A stretch of DNA of 64,000 nucleotides from Azolla caroliniana (taxonomy: Eukaryota; Polypodiophyta). The translations under genes were made by a program, and so were the position numbers. Location of the stretch: contig JBHGNT010000021.1 in the NCBI GenBank assembly GCA_043228905.1, forward strand, positions 1,364,001 to 1,428,000, read 5' to 3'. Shown here piece after piece: positions 1 to 12,252 of this stretch. The notes below the pieces were generated by a model. It had not been told where the DNA came from, searched no databases, and saw only the letters and a list, made by a program, of their open reading frames with translations. Within the stretch, counting starts at the first letter, position 1. Every line of letters starts with the position of its first letter.

Positions 1-1154
1 GGTTTTGAGATATCAACTATTCTTGGGTTTGGCATACCAATTATTTCTCATTTTAGGGAAAGAATCTCAATTTATATTCTCAGTTCCATTTTGGAAGTCT
101 CAATTACTTTCCGTGGTCTTCCACTTATCCTTGTCATGATTGCTCCCAATGATTATCTTTTAACATTTCTGTCTTACAAACCCCTTTTATATTTTTTGAT
201 AGGTTTGTTCAAAGAGATGGAAACGTAGAGTCATGGAATCTTTAAGTATTAGATTCTCTTGGGTAAATTGCAACCTCTTTAATGATTTAGTGAAATTTCA
301 ATAACATTCTTACTTGTAAAACACTTTCACGTTGGTTGACAAGGTTGTCCAACGAGATGGAAAGAGAGGCAAAATACCTTGAGCTTCACATTCCCTCCAA
401 TTGCTTGTGGGGTACACTGTTACCTCTTTAATGACATTTGTTGTGGGGAATATATTTGTTACTAACAGGATGAGGCATCTCATGCACCATTTAGTTTAAG
501 AAGGCAAAAAAGGAAACTTCTTAGCAAAACTAGGTTACAATGATTTTGTGGAGCAAGATTTCAATTACTATTCCGATGATGATGTTAAAATCTATTATAT
601 AGGTATGATTCCTCGACCATATCAATTAGCTAAGACCCTATACCACCTCAAGTTTTTTTCATGTTGTACTTCAGCATTCTAACAATGATTTAAGTCTGTA
701 ACTTATATAAACTACTCATTTACACAGGGATTCTGACATGGCTAGCTGGAACATCCAATCATGTCAACTACACACTAACACATTTCCAACAATCACATAT
801 AAACATTGGAACTTCAATCATGACCACAATATTGAAGGGAACATTTGAATGAAACTATTTCAAGTGATGAGTGCCACCATGGGAAAGCATAAATTCTTTT
901 GTGAAAAAGCAAGAAGATAATGAATCACTTAAAACGCTCAAAAGGACATGACATATGCTTTTGGGTGGGTTCCAAAGGAAAACGTCAGCATACCCACCAA
1001 AAAGCACCAACAAAATTGCTTATTCTATCAGAACTCCTTCAAAAGGCTTCCGCACAAAGCTTCAGTACAAAATGGAAGAATGATTGTATCAGCCTCAGCC
1101 CATGTAGGAACCAGTGCTAATTACCATTTTTGTTCAACTCTTGATAATAATATA
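1..1154. other. Intergenic / 3' flank of PYRR
   Basis: No gene recognised. AT-rich sequence with only short overlapping open frames and no splice-linked conserved protein. The right end must include the 3' untranslated region of the minus-strand PYRR gene, whose stop codon is at 1155-1157; the polyadenylation site was not located. Confidence 0.5.
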
Positions 1155-4100
1155 TCATAAATTATTATAAGGCAATACCTTGTCACACTCCACACTATGT
1201 GTAGTGTTGGGTGAAAGCAATTCCTCTCTTAATTTCATCAGAAGACGGCCAAGATAGTTTAGGCCCTCGCCTTCTCGCCCCGCCCCCCAGAAGAGATCTG
1301 AGGGAGACATTTTGACTAGGGTTGATCCGGTTGTGGAGAGTAGCAAAGACTTCAAGCTTGGGTGGGAAGTGAACTTCGATCTGAGAGCTTTGTACATTAA
1401 CTCTACGTTCACAAGATCCCAATCGGGCCGCACCTGAAAACAAAGAAGTGAGTATCTTGCTTTGGATATTTCTCCATATCAGAAATGTTTTGAACGTAGA
1501 ATCTTCAGTCTAACTTTAGATATTTTGAATGCTTTGATATCTAGATTCTTTAGCACCTTATCTTTAGTTGTACTTTTTTGGGGTATGCACCTGGGTTCAA
1601 ATCTTGCTGACTTTGCTAGGTGTTGTGGAATGTAGCATGACATTCTCGTCTCCACCAGATAACCTTACCAATGTTGGGATCAACCAACTAAGTTACATCC
1701 ATTTAGTCTGTCTATTTAAGGCAGGAGAACAATAATAGAAGGCCTTCATAAGCCATAATCAAGTGGAATCCTAGATTCATGATGCATCATATAGAACACT
1801 ACTTTATTTGGAGCTCTAGGTCTATCAATGTCTACATTAAAACAAATAGCAATTTAAAATAAGTTTCTCATTAATGTTTGCACGGTTGCCTATGAGCACC
1901 TCTTGAAAAGGAGTGTATTGATATGTGTACTGACTTGATATGTTTATTTTATTCCATATGTTTCAGGCTTTCCATGGATGTTACAATGTCTGGATTTCTT
2001 TCTTTCAGAATCAGGAATTTACCAAATCCGGTCTCTGCTTCTGAAGTGTTCTCCCAAATCTGGCTGCTTCCTCTGGTGCATCTACTAATTGAATATTCTC
2101 AATGCATTCTAATGCTAGAGGATCACAGACACCTTCAAACTTTTGTGCCTGCCATATAAAAGAAAAAATATCACTTGAATACTACATAGAAAGAACGAGC
2201 AAGTCACACAATCACATAGTACACAATCACATAGTACACAAGCACATGGCACATGGTGAAAATATCAAACAAGCTAGGGAATTTGTGAAATGGGATGCAT
2301 CACCAAAGCGGAGATATCCACTTTAGATTGATCGTTATGTAAACACACACCAACACCACACTGAGAATATGATTTTTACTGTACAATTTGGGTAAGTCAT
2401 TGTGCCACAATTCCCAAGAATTGAAAAACCTACAATAGTAAAATTTGCACGATCAAAGATCAAGTGGAAAGGGGAAATTTTAATTGCTATCAAAGAAGAC
2501 ACGAGTAGCATCAAAACAACTATGAAATACTGTAGGAAGAAATAACCTGATAATAATGTTCAACCGTTTTCCATTGCATAGGTTTGCCATTGGAAGCAAT
2601 CATAATAATGGAGTGTGGTGAAAAGTTAGAGAAGACACCATATGCATCCCATGTTTTTTTGAAGGAAATAATGGTTGCCCTTTCTTTCACAACTCCAGAC
2701 ATTCTTGTACTACCATTATTAGTATGTTTGATGGTCGGAGGGCTGAGATCAGGAATTGGTTGCAAATACCCAGATATGAGCATGTCTGGACCAATCTAAG
2801 ATACAAAGCAATTCCTTTATGAGAAGATGATGTTGCAAGGGCACTCTATGAGGTTCTTCAAAATGAATAACACCTGTTCAAATGAAACGTCTATGATGTC
2901 CAAAGCCTGAGTCATTTCCACCATTCCCAATTCTCCTATAGGAGAAGGGGCTGTCACACCTCCAATTATCTTTGGAGCAACAAAAGATATCACCTGAACC
3001 ATAGAAAGTTCACACAATGTGATTTAAAGAAAAAGTTACATTACTTTTTAAATCAACAGAGGATGGCATACACTCACCTTATGAATAACTCCAGATGTGA
3101 TTGCTGGGGCTGCAAGTGCACCTCCACATTCCCAAAGGACACTAAGAAAACCTAGCTCATAACAATAATCTGCCACAGCTTTTGGTGAAAGAAAATCTAA
3201 TTCAACAATTTCTACTCCTTTCCTTCCAAGCCTCTTTTGGAAATCTTTCCTCGCACCCCGTTGTGTCATAACTATAGTATGTGTGTGAGATACATCCCAG
3301 AGGTTAGCATCCTCAGGAAGATCCATACCTCTTGACATAACAATCCGTATAGGTGAATGTCCATATTCTTGCCTTGTAGTCAATCTTGGATCTGCATAAA
3401 ATTGCAAAAACTTTAAAATTGATTTATTATGTTATTGTCACTCATCAATACCAATAAGGATTACAAGTTCCAAATGTTTCTCAATTGTGACTAAATCATA
3501 TCCAAAAACAACATAGATGACATTAACATGTTCGCATGCTCCTGTCCCTTCTCCGGCTATAAAAAAACAAGGTGACTTGGCAACATTAAACACGATCGGC
3601 CCATGATAAACAAAATAACATGATTGGACGTTAAATATAGAAAAACAAGAGAGATTGTGCCCCTTCAAACATGATCAAAGATGCCTTCTAGCCTTCCTAT
3701 ACTGGATTTCCTCATGGTAGGTGTCATCAGAGAATTCTCTTGATCAATAATGGTTACTGACAATTTTTATTTTAGTGAGCTAGATTAAAAGCATATTTTG
3801 CTTTTGTCACTCACATTGGCGAGTTTAACATGACTAGTGAAATCATTGTAAGGTTTCATGGTCCCATCCTAGGTAACACTGAAGTATAGCTCGACTCACA
3901 TTGGCGAGTTCAACATGACTAGTGAAATCATTGTAAGGTTTCATAGTCCCATCCTAGGTAACACTGAAATATAGCTCGACTTCTGAATGCATCCTAAATT
4001 CCCAGACTTGAAAAAAAATACATACCATCAGCACGCCTGCATCCAAGGGCTCAAAGAATGACACAGGATGCAAATCCAAGAAAATGAACAGGGATTTTCT

Positions 4101-6653
4101 AGCATTAAGATTTTACTCAACATTTTTTCATATTTAACGTCTCCTTCGATATCATACAAATTTCTGGAACATGAACACATCAGGATTCAGAAATTTAAAG
4201 ATTATAAGCAAGCATGATAGCTGTTATATACTACATAATGCGAGAATGAAACTTCAAAAACACTGCACATACATGTCACATGGGCCATAAATATTTTGGC
4301 AACGATCTTTAGAACAATTTAAACTCTCTTTCCTATTAAGCCCATAAAGTAGACATCAAGACAGTAAATTGTAATTTATATTTGGCATTTCCCTTTGAAA
4401 GAAAATCTTGTAGAATCGAGAGTTGGAAGACTGCAATTATTATATTGAGAGGAAAGAGCATATATTAACATCTCCAGAAGGCCAAAATTGCTTATGAGAC
4501 TCAGACAAGAGATGACAACTGAACATCTTGTGCCTGAGATGTGAGCAATAAGAAAAAGTGAAACCCATTGCATGGAGATTGCATCAAGGTCATGTAATGC
4601 TTAAATCATATAGATTCTTGTTAGAATAAAGGAATTGTATATCCTACTTACTGTCACGTTTAACTGTGTTGCCTCCAACAATAATAGCATTGCTTCCTGC
4701 ACGAATGCCCAAAACCCTTCGTCTTGACATCTTGCTACTGATCCACTCTGCATGTCCAGTGCTAGCAGCAATTTTGCCTACATACAAAAGAAATCTTAGA
4801 AATTATAACTTATCTGGTTAGATCTCATACAATATTGGACAAATGATATGAAACGCAAAATTTTCCATTTGATCAAGACTCTTCAAAAGCCCATGTTGCC
4901 ACTATCTCTTAATAAACTCCTATCATTTAGATAGAGTTGCAATACCATCAAGTGTCATTGCATACTTCAATGTGGACATTGGAAGTCTGAATGCAGATGT
5001 GTACAAAAGCGGAGCATTCACTTCCTTGCACGCTTTCAAAGCTTCCTACAATTAAAAGGAAATTCATCACACAACTTTTTGAAATATTGTCACATATTAT
5101 GCTAAAATTATATGAGGCTAAACTATATCACAAACAAATCTCTTGTCTTCTTCTTCTTCTCTTTCCTTCTTGGGTTTCAAGCGTACCATCAAACCTTCAC
5201 CATCTTTCAAATCTTCTCCGAGAATATCCACCTTCATATTTGCATTCCTCAGTTCATATATTGCTTTGTCTCTAAAATGGTCAAGCGGATGACGAAGGCC
5301 AACCACCACTCTTGAGACCCCAGCCTGGCAATGGAAGGAAAGAATGTATTGAGCATTGCTATATATCATCCACGTCTTTGTAACAAAAACATTGCCTTTC
5401 TCATATCAAAAGCAAATCATAACTTTCAGACAGTGTTCAAATTTTCAAGCAACAATTATTGGATTAGCTTCTAAATTAGATTATAAACGTAAAAAATCAT
5501 CTTGATGATAAAACAATTTATGTTCATCCATCAACAGATTACAAAAGTCTCTGAAGCTTCATCATTAACTAGATCTAAAAGTTTAGATTTCTTCACAGAA
5601 TAATATCTTTAAGTTTGATTGGAGGATCCACAAGTTGAGCAAGAAAGACTGATTAGCTTTGTCAATAGCATATCATTTGCGTATCTCATCAATAAACAAA
5701 GCTAGTAGACATGCATGGTGCTTTTGCACAATACATTCCTGTGTTATTGTGATTCTTGATTCCTGACTAAAAGAGAACAATGTTTGCACAATGGACCAGC
5801 TTTCCTTATTAAAAATTTTGATGCATTACATTCTGGTTGAATTAATATTTTATTTGACCATTCTGAACGCTTATTATAATGCCTATGTTTTCATTGTCAC
5901 TGACTTTTTGGCTCAATGAACTTTTGCCATAGCCATTACAGACCTATTTTATAAACGTAACTCAAATCTTCTAATCAAATTTATACGTGCATAGAAACCA
6001 ATTGAATAAAAAGGAATAAGCTCCCAATCATCACTGTCTTAGAAATCCTTCCTCTATCCAAGAAATCCATGAACAAAATGAGCCCAGGGCCATACCAGAC
6101 CATGGAAGTTGTAGAGAGTGAATTAATCCGTGAAAATCAACAGAACAATTGTCTCTCGATTGGCTAGGGAATTGGAGATACAGGCGTACAATGCATTTCC
6201 AAATACATATATTTACCAAGGAAAAAAAAGAACCTAATTTTCCATGGACCGCATGACATAAAGGAACAGGATAACCTGGATGAGGGCGGAAACAGCAGGA
6301 TTGGCGGTATCACCATGGCAGTGACCGGGCTCAAGGTTGAGGTAAGCGGTGGCTCCACGAGCGAGCTCACGCGCCTTTTCGCACGCCTGCACCTCGGCGC
6401 ACAAGCCCCCTTCCGCAGAGACGAACGCATCAGCGACTGCAACAAAAGGAGATGAGGAATACGGAGGAGACGGCGAAGAAAGGGAGGAAGAGGAGGAGGA
6501 GGAGGAGGAGACGATGATGCAGGCGGAGTTAGGGTGAGGTGCGGAGGTTCCTGCAGAGGATATGGCGAGGCGGGCGGAGGTGAGGAGGAATCCGGCGTCT
6601 GCAGAGAGCATGGCGTCGTGGACGTACGGAGGAGGAGGAGGAGGAGGGAGCAG

Positions 6654-6656
<3 letters not shown>
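1155..6656 (-). CDS. PYRR: Riboflavin biosynthesis protein PYRR: pyrimidine reductase fused to a NADAR domain
   Basis: Nine coding exons read 5' to 3' on the minus strand: 6656-6276, 5324-5195, 5041-4946, 4777-4652, 3391-3078, 2993-2874, 2795-2547, 2148-2023, 1433-1155. They join in frame to 606 aa; plant PyrR is about 600 aa. Residues ~1-185 are a degenerate RibD-type deaminase domain. Its zinc ligands are lost: LEPGHCHGDTA replaces the PCxxxGxxPxC motif and CAE replaces HAE. Residues ~188-410 are the reductase (LKYAMTLDGKIAAS, IIVGGNTVKRD, LWECGG). Residues ~433-597 are NADAR (TWDAYGVFSNFSPH, VEHYYQ, DLFWGAGREGEGLNYLGRLL). Known roles: NADPH reduction of the ribosyl side chain in plastids, and hydrolysis of reactive riboflavin intermediates by NADAR. 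The first ATG is preceded by an in-frame stop at 6705-6707. The N-terminus is proline- and serine-rich rather than a classic transit peptide. The exon 2/3 junction is the least certain. Confidence 0.95.
3811..3980. repeat. 85-bp tandem duplication in PYRR intron 4
   Basis: Copy 1 is 3811-3895 and copy 2 is 3896-3980; they differ at only a few positions (for example GAGTTTAAC versus GAGTTCAAC). It lies in the 1.26-kb intron between PYRR exons 4 and 5. The low divergence suggests a recent local duplication. Confidence 0.9.
4395..4510 (-). mobile_element. Possible LINE 3'-end fragment in PYRR intron 4
   Basis: On the minus strand it reads like the LINE tails found elsewhere in the window: CTCATAAGCAATTTTGGCC followed by a TTAATATAT-containing end and a pyrimidine-rich stretch. 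Compare 46680-46765 and 7636-7764. It is short and diverged, so this is an inference from shared motifs. Confidence 0.35.
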
Positions 6657-6687
<31 letters not shown>

Positions 6688-6780
6688 AACCCTAACCCTA
6701 AACCTTAAACCTTTTCTTTCTTTCTTTCTTTCTCTCTCTCTCTCTCTGTGAGCTTTCTTTCTTTCATTCTTTCTTTCTGA
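6657..6780 (-). promoter_or_regulatory. CT-rich leader and telo-box upstream of PYRR
   Basis: Directly 5' of the PYRR start codon lie a (TC)n tract (6659-6684), a run of AAACCCTA-type telo-boxes (6685-6712) and further TTTC/TC microsatellites (to about 6748). Telo-boxes and CT/GA tracts close to the transcription start are common in promoters of plant housekeeping genes, so this is a plausible 5'UTR/core promoter. No TATA box was assigned. Confidence 0.5.
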
Positions 6781-7456
6781 GAGCACGTTTTGGTGGCGTA
6801 ACAAAGATGTTTTGATTCTTTCCGCCAGTGGAATCGGTAAACGGTTCAGTTTAAAAGGCTTAACCGGTTTGGACAATCCCAAACTTGTTCCTAAACCGGT
6901 TATGGCTTAACCGGTTTGATCAAACCGGTTAAAGGCTCTTGTTATCTCTCATCCTCCTCCTCAGTTGCCCCTAGTTCGATTCGGTTTGAGAGGGTCAAAA
7001 CCGAAACGGTTTGGCACCGAACTATTTAAAAATTTTGAAACCTGACCGAACCATGAAACCGTTTACATTTTTCAAACCGTTAAAACTGTGGTTTCGTGGC
7101 TCAGTTTTGGTTTTCAACTTAGGTCCAATTTTAATTTATATTTTGAAATTTTAAAGATGTTCTTAAAATGTGAGAATAAGGTCTAAAAATGAAATTATTG
7201 TTTAAAAACAAATTTTTAAAAATAAAAAATAAAATAACGTTAAACCATTTAAACCACGGTTTCTGACTGTTGAAACCGAACTGAACCAAACCATTGAAAC
7301 CGTTAAGCCACGGTTTCACGGTTCGGTTCAAACCGTTGCCGATTGTTCACGACATATGTATGTGAAACAAACAACACGATAACTCCTTTTGATTGTCCCT
7401 ATTATGACTATAACATTATTATGATGTGGGCATCCCGAAAGTGGGAAAATAGCTAA
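6781..7456. other. Intergenic, motif-rich AT DNA
   Basis: No gene recognised. From about 6830 to 7340 the motif AACCGGTT/AAACCG-T and its complement recur many times (for example AACGGTTCAG, TAACCGGTTT, AAACCGTTTA), giving a diverged repeat of short units on both strands. No coding potential is visible. Confidence 0.5.
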
Positions 7457-7975
7457 AAAGAGGATAAGGAATGGTGTGAAAGTGTTTGGGAAAAAGTAAG
7501 AGAAAGAATGTGTCGCACGTGGGAATAGGGGCAAAGAAAGGGAATCCACAACGTGTCGATATATGTATAAGTATAAAATAAAAAGAGGATAGGGGGTGGA
7601 GTGAAAGCGTGTGAGAAAAACTAAAAGAGAGAGAGAAAGAAAGAAATAACTATATATTAACGTCTTCTAAGACCAAAATTGGCCCATGACACAATTCGTT
7701 TACAACAAAAATGGGGTATTTACCCATTCATTGAAAGTAAAAATTAAAATAAAATAAAACTTAAGCTAAAGAGGGAGAATGTGTAACACATGGGAATAGG
7801 GGCAAAGAAAGGGGAGCCACAACGTGTAAATATTTAAATATAAAATACAAAGAGGATAAGGAATGGAGTGAATGCGTTGAGAAAAAAAGTAAGACAGCGA
7901 GAATGTGTAGCACGTGAGAATAAGGGCAAAGAAAGGAGAACTACAACGTGTAATTATTAAAGAAATTATAAAAGT
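7457..7975. repeat. Three-unit ~125-bp tandem repeat, middle unit interrupted
   Basis: Units start with AAAGAGGATA at 7457, 7582 and 7849. Each contains a GGGAATAGGGGCAAAGAAAG-like core followed by an ACAACGTGT block. Units 1 and 2 are 125 bp apart. Unit 2 is split by an insertion at about 7636-7764; removing it together with one copy of the flanking duplication restores a unit of about 126 bp. Confidence 0.8.
7636..7764 (-). mobile_element. LINE 3'-end insertion with target-site duplication
   Basis: The minus strand reads GGTCTTAGAAGACG, then TTAATATATAG and a TTTC-rich tail, the same 3'-end organisation as the LINE remnant at 46680-47524. It is flanked by near-identical direct repeats, CTAAAAGAGAGAG (7621) and CTAAAGAGGGAG (7765), as expected for target-primed insertion. 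Only the 3' end is present, so it is strongly 5'-truncated. Confidence 0.6.
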
Positions 7976-8003
7976 GAATGGCCTACTCGTTAGGGTCATT
8001 CAA

Positions 8004-8683
8004 TGTGTGTAGGATATTAGAGCGACCACATTAAAGTGCACTCTTTTTTACTTTTATATTGGGAAAGGGACATTTGCATTTAATGCAAATGAGATACCTC
8101 TTTCCTTTATAGGGAGGGAGGGAGAGCTTATTTTGGGTCGTTCATCTCTCGGTTTTGGGTGGTCTTCATCGGCGTTTTTGGGAGCTCAGGAGCAATCATC
8201 TTCGTCTCTTATGAGTTTGCATGGAGTCTTCTTCAAGTTTGCATAGAGTCTTCTTCATGTTTGCGTGGGGCTCTCTTCGATTTTCTTTTCTTCATTGACT
8301 CTTCTTTGTCTAGATTTTCGACACTCAAGTGGAAGAAACAAGGAGACGACAAGCTAGTACATCGGTCCTTCGTATGAAGACAGAGGGGCACGAGAACTCT
8401 ACCCCGATTCGAGGCATCGTAACCGTCAGAGGTAGTCGTGGTCTCGGCGGCCCACTCGACTCACCTACAACTGAAGCTTCACATCTCTTACTTCCATTTA
8501 TTGTTTAAGCTTGTGGTTAACTTGAGGTTGCCACCATTGTAACCCCTCCCTTAGGTAACTTGTGAACCCTCTTTTTTATAAAGGGTTCTCTTGATGTAAT
8601 CTAGTGTTTACTTGTTAACATAAGGTTATTTTGTTGTAAACTCATACTCAACACATTAAATCAAGTGATTAAACTCTCTAACA
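8004..8683 (+). mobile_element. Possible LTR of an LTR retrotransposon (single copy)
   Basis: A segment of about 680 bp starts with TGTGTGTAGG and ends with CTCTAACA (TG...CA). It contains a TATA-like stretch (CCTTTATAGGGAGG, ~8104), and a TTTATAAAGGG/TGATGTAATC region near the 3' part. It is followed after ~28 bp by ATTGGCGAACTC and TTTGGTGCTCCCC, similar to the start of Ty3-type internal regions. No matching second LTR, coding region or clear target duplication was found. Confidence 0.35.
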
Positions 8684-10119
8684 AGCGTTTGAAACGACCT
8701 AGTTTATATTGGCGAACTCTAACGATTTGGTGCTCCCCAAGCATTGTTCCAAGTCTGCGACTAAGCGCTTTCTTCGACAATGACTTTCTTCATGTAAGAA
8801 CTTTCTTCCACAAAGGAGTTTCTTTGAAAAACGAGTTTCTTTGATGAGGGTTTTCTTCAACAATCGTTTCTTCGACAAGGGGTCCCCTTTTTCACACCCG
8901 AAACCCCATCTTTTCGAGTCCTAACCTTAGAGTCATCCCTAGTCCAAGACCTTTCTGATCCTGCTCAAGTAGCACACACACGTGCATTTACGCGACAATG
9001 TTCTTATTGCAAGCTAACTAAAGCCTCTACTTTGGCATAAAACACTAGCTCACTTAAATGCAACAAAGCTTGTGTCCTCAAAAGCGCAAGGAGTTCACAC
9101 CAAAGTCATTTGTCAAAACAACTTTATCCAAATTTCCTTTTTGCTTACATACTTTTCTACCACTCCATCGAGACCATCAAATAAGAACGTATTGGTGCAT
9201 CATGACCAAGAAGCCATAAACTTCCATGTGCTATGCTTGCGTGATGAATCACATGCATAGTCAAAGTGAAAATAACAGAGTGGTATAATGTCATGTCATT
9301 ATTCAAGACATCACTACTAGTCTTGGATGGGTATCATCCATATTGCCAACCTTTCTTCTAATCTCATCATTCTTTCACAACTCCTCTTTCATCACCACTT
9401 ACCTTGTAGCTCATTTTTGAGTGAATGCACGAAGAAGAGAGGCCGATTGCTCGAACCAATGCGAACTCTCTCTCTCTCCAAACCTAATTATAGAAGGAGA
9501 TCATCTAGGGCTTGAAGGTAAGTCTTGTATTGTGCCATTTTATAGTATTAATAGTGATTGAGCTTGGCCACCCTCACAAAAATTGTTCAATATATTGTCA
9601 TTTGCCATTTGCCATATTTGTAATAGAGGTAAAAATATTATATTTAACTTTTGCAGCTATTGTTGTAGCATTCTTCTATAAGAGGACTTGTTCAAGGTCT
9701 TACAACTCTATGTAATCATCCAAATTTGCAAAATTTGGCCTTTGTGACCCCACGCTCTTTGTGATTATGAGACTTCACGTCATTGTGCTTTACAACATGT
9801 TGGAAAAAGGGAGGGTGCCTTTTTTAGAGAATGGTTTAAGGTTTTTGGAGCGTCTAAATAAAAGAAGGCAAGTGGTTGATGTAGAAAAAGGAACAAGTTG
9901 AAGGAAAAGTTCCAAAAGGAGGGTTAGGATATTTCGTTAATTATTAGTCAGACATTCCAAACTAAAGGTCAAAAGATATACCAACTCCTTGGAGACTTAA
10001 TTAAATGATGCAATGGGATATAAAGATAATCTATATAAACCTTGATGCCTTCCTAAAAGGGGCATACTTATAAATTATAATTATATCAAATGTAAGAGAA
10101 CTATATAGGTGAAAGTATC
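8684..10119. other. Intergenic, retroelement-like debris
   Basis: No gene recognised. At 8760-8900 a run of CTTTCTTC-type segments resembles low-complexity retroelement sequence. A CT-rich stretch occurs at 9466-9480. Open frames are short and match no family I recognise. Confidence 0.4.
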
Positions 10120-10480
10120 CCTAGAGCTCAAGCTTAAGCCCCTGTCTCATGGTGTATGCCAATCAAGGGATATAAAAGTGGGCCCCCACCACAACATAGA
10201 AAAGGGGTTACAATAGATTGGGCAATAGCAAAATCTTGTGCTCATAATTATGCCTGCCCTCATGGACTATGATCCCACCACCCTTGTCATCGACAAATAA
10301 AGGCCATTATCTCCTTCAATCATAGGTGCTTCCCTTGCTTTGAAGACCTCTCCGTTTTGGATCAATCTATGTTAGAAATCTTTTGAAGACAAAAATTGAG
10401 AATCTTACATATGTTGATAATAATATTTTTTTAGGGACTTTTTACATTTTTTTCTTTTTTTTTTCTTAATAACATTTATT
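10120..10480 (+). mobile_element. LINE 3'-region fragment (family A)
   Basis: Shares a diverged but colinear block with 38490-38945: GGGGTTACAATAGA, then a coding-like stretch, AGACAAAAATT and GAGAATCTTACAT. The same block is found on the minus strand at 53440-54600, where it lies 3' of a reverse-transcriptase motif, hence the LINE assignment. This copy is broken by stops. Confidence 0.5.
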
Positions 10481-12011
10481 TCTATTTGCAATTTGTTATC
10501 AAAGATGAGTTAAACGTAAGATGTAACCTCTTAAAATACATGAATCTCTCCCTCTCTCTCTTCTTAATTGCATTGTTTATTTTGAAGACTTTATGCCCTT
10601 GTATTACTTAAAGCCTTGTTCTTAGTACTTACCACATTGTATGAACTAATGGAAGCTAAGACATGTTGGTAACACATTTGCTAAGTATGGCTTGCTCATT
10701 TACATAAGGAACTCCATTGGTTCCATTTTCTACTCCCACATGGTCATGTATTAAAACTTCTTCCAAAAGCAATGGAAGTTGTCCGACTCGAGTTTATTTA
10801 TGCCACTTGTCGAGATATCCATTTCAAGCACATTGTGTATGAACACCCTTTTTGGAGAATTTATACTAGGTATCTCCCACCCTTGTAATAAATGGATGGG
10901 AGACACCTAGTACCAAATGTACAAGATACCTTAGATATCCCACTCACTTCCTCGTTGATGTAAAAGCGCTCTATAAACATCAAGCTCCTCGCTTGTATCT
11001 AGTACTAATTATGGTTAATGCATAATTAATTTAATCTTAGTTTATTTGTGGGTTTATCATTGTATAATCATGCCCAATTTGCTTTTTCTTCATATACTTT
11101 CCAAGTAACATGGGGGTTAAGCAAGGATCTCGACTATCACCTACAATCCAAAGCACTTTGTACCTATTCATGCACATGGTGTGAAGCTTTACAATACACT
11201 CACAAGACATTAGATGGTGGTGATTGATCGAGAAACTAAATAATAGCATTATCAAACATACATTACAATCTAAATCTTTTATTGCACAATGATCCTAAGG
11301 ACATGGTGCATGGTGAGGCTAGAGTGGAATTCAAGTGGAGTATCGTCTCTTTAACTTTCTCTTGTAGAAAGTAGGATGATTTAAGAACGGTAGAAGCATT
11401 TATTGACACTAGCACCACATGAAAATTATGGGCTCCTCCTAGTGAAAGATTACTCCACAACATGCTTCTTCCTTGGAATCATACTTCAATAGGGAACAAA
11501 CATGATGAGGGTTTCGAATGTCAATGATGCTTCGTATGGGTTGAAGAGTGAGTGCGACAAACATCATCACTAACATCTCAATGATGATCATTCTAGGGTT
11601 ATGGTGTAACTTTCGATATGACCAAAGCAATATATGACTCTTTTGAGTGGTGAGATCACATGTGTGGACATAGAGGACTTTTTGCTACATCTCTTAAAGA
11701 CATTGTTACCTTTCAAACTCCTCATTGCAATCAAATACAAATTTCTCACAAATCAGATGCCATTGCTCACACAAGAAGAATACTGATCAAATGATCTCAT
11801 GTTGGCCTAGGGTGAATTCATGTCACCTCCAATCGCTCGGATTAATTCAAAGCTTTAAAACTAAGAATGTGAACCTGAATAAACCGCATCAATTGAGAGA
11901 TGAATTCATACAAGAAGGTTAAGATAGGAACAGTCCAAAGAATGTTAAGGTGTCAAAATCCGAAGAATGTTTAAATACGTTGGAACCACAATGAGGCCAT
12001 AGGTCACAATC
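10481..12011. other. Intergenic / 3' flank of RhoGDI
   Basis: No gene recognised. AT-rich with short overlapping frames only. The right end includes the 3' untranslated region of the minus-strand RhoGDI gene. A short inverted pair around 10,868-10,910 (TAGGTATCTCCCA / TGGGAGACACCTA) may form a small hairpin. Confidence 0.4.
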
Positions 12012-12212
12012 CTACCAATCTTTTCTAATGCTGAAACTATGCTCCATTTCAAAATGACATCTTCCATCATCATCAATAAACTGTAAAAACAAAACAAATT
12101 ATTTATACACAAACATGAGTGTTGTGTACAATGAAATTAAAGATTTGTATTGTATAGAGTTGGGGCATATATGTATGATCCTAATGGGAAATGTCAATAA
12201 TCTTAATGTGTT

Positions 12213-12252
<40 letters not shown>

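Noticed and set aside
6349-6537. Glu-rich plus-strand frame
   Set aside because: Antisense of the serine/proline-rich PYRR exon 1.
6685-6712. True telomere or interstitial telomere block
   Set aside because: Only a few imperfect units; it fits a telo-box promoter element better.
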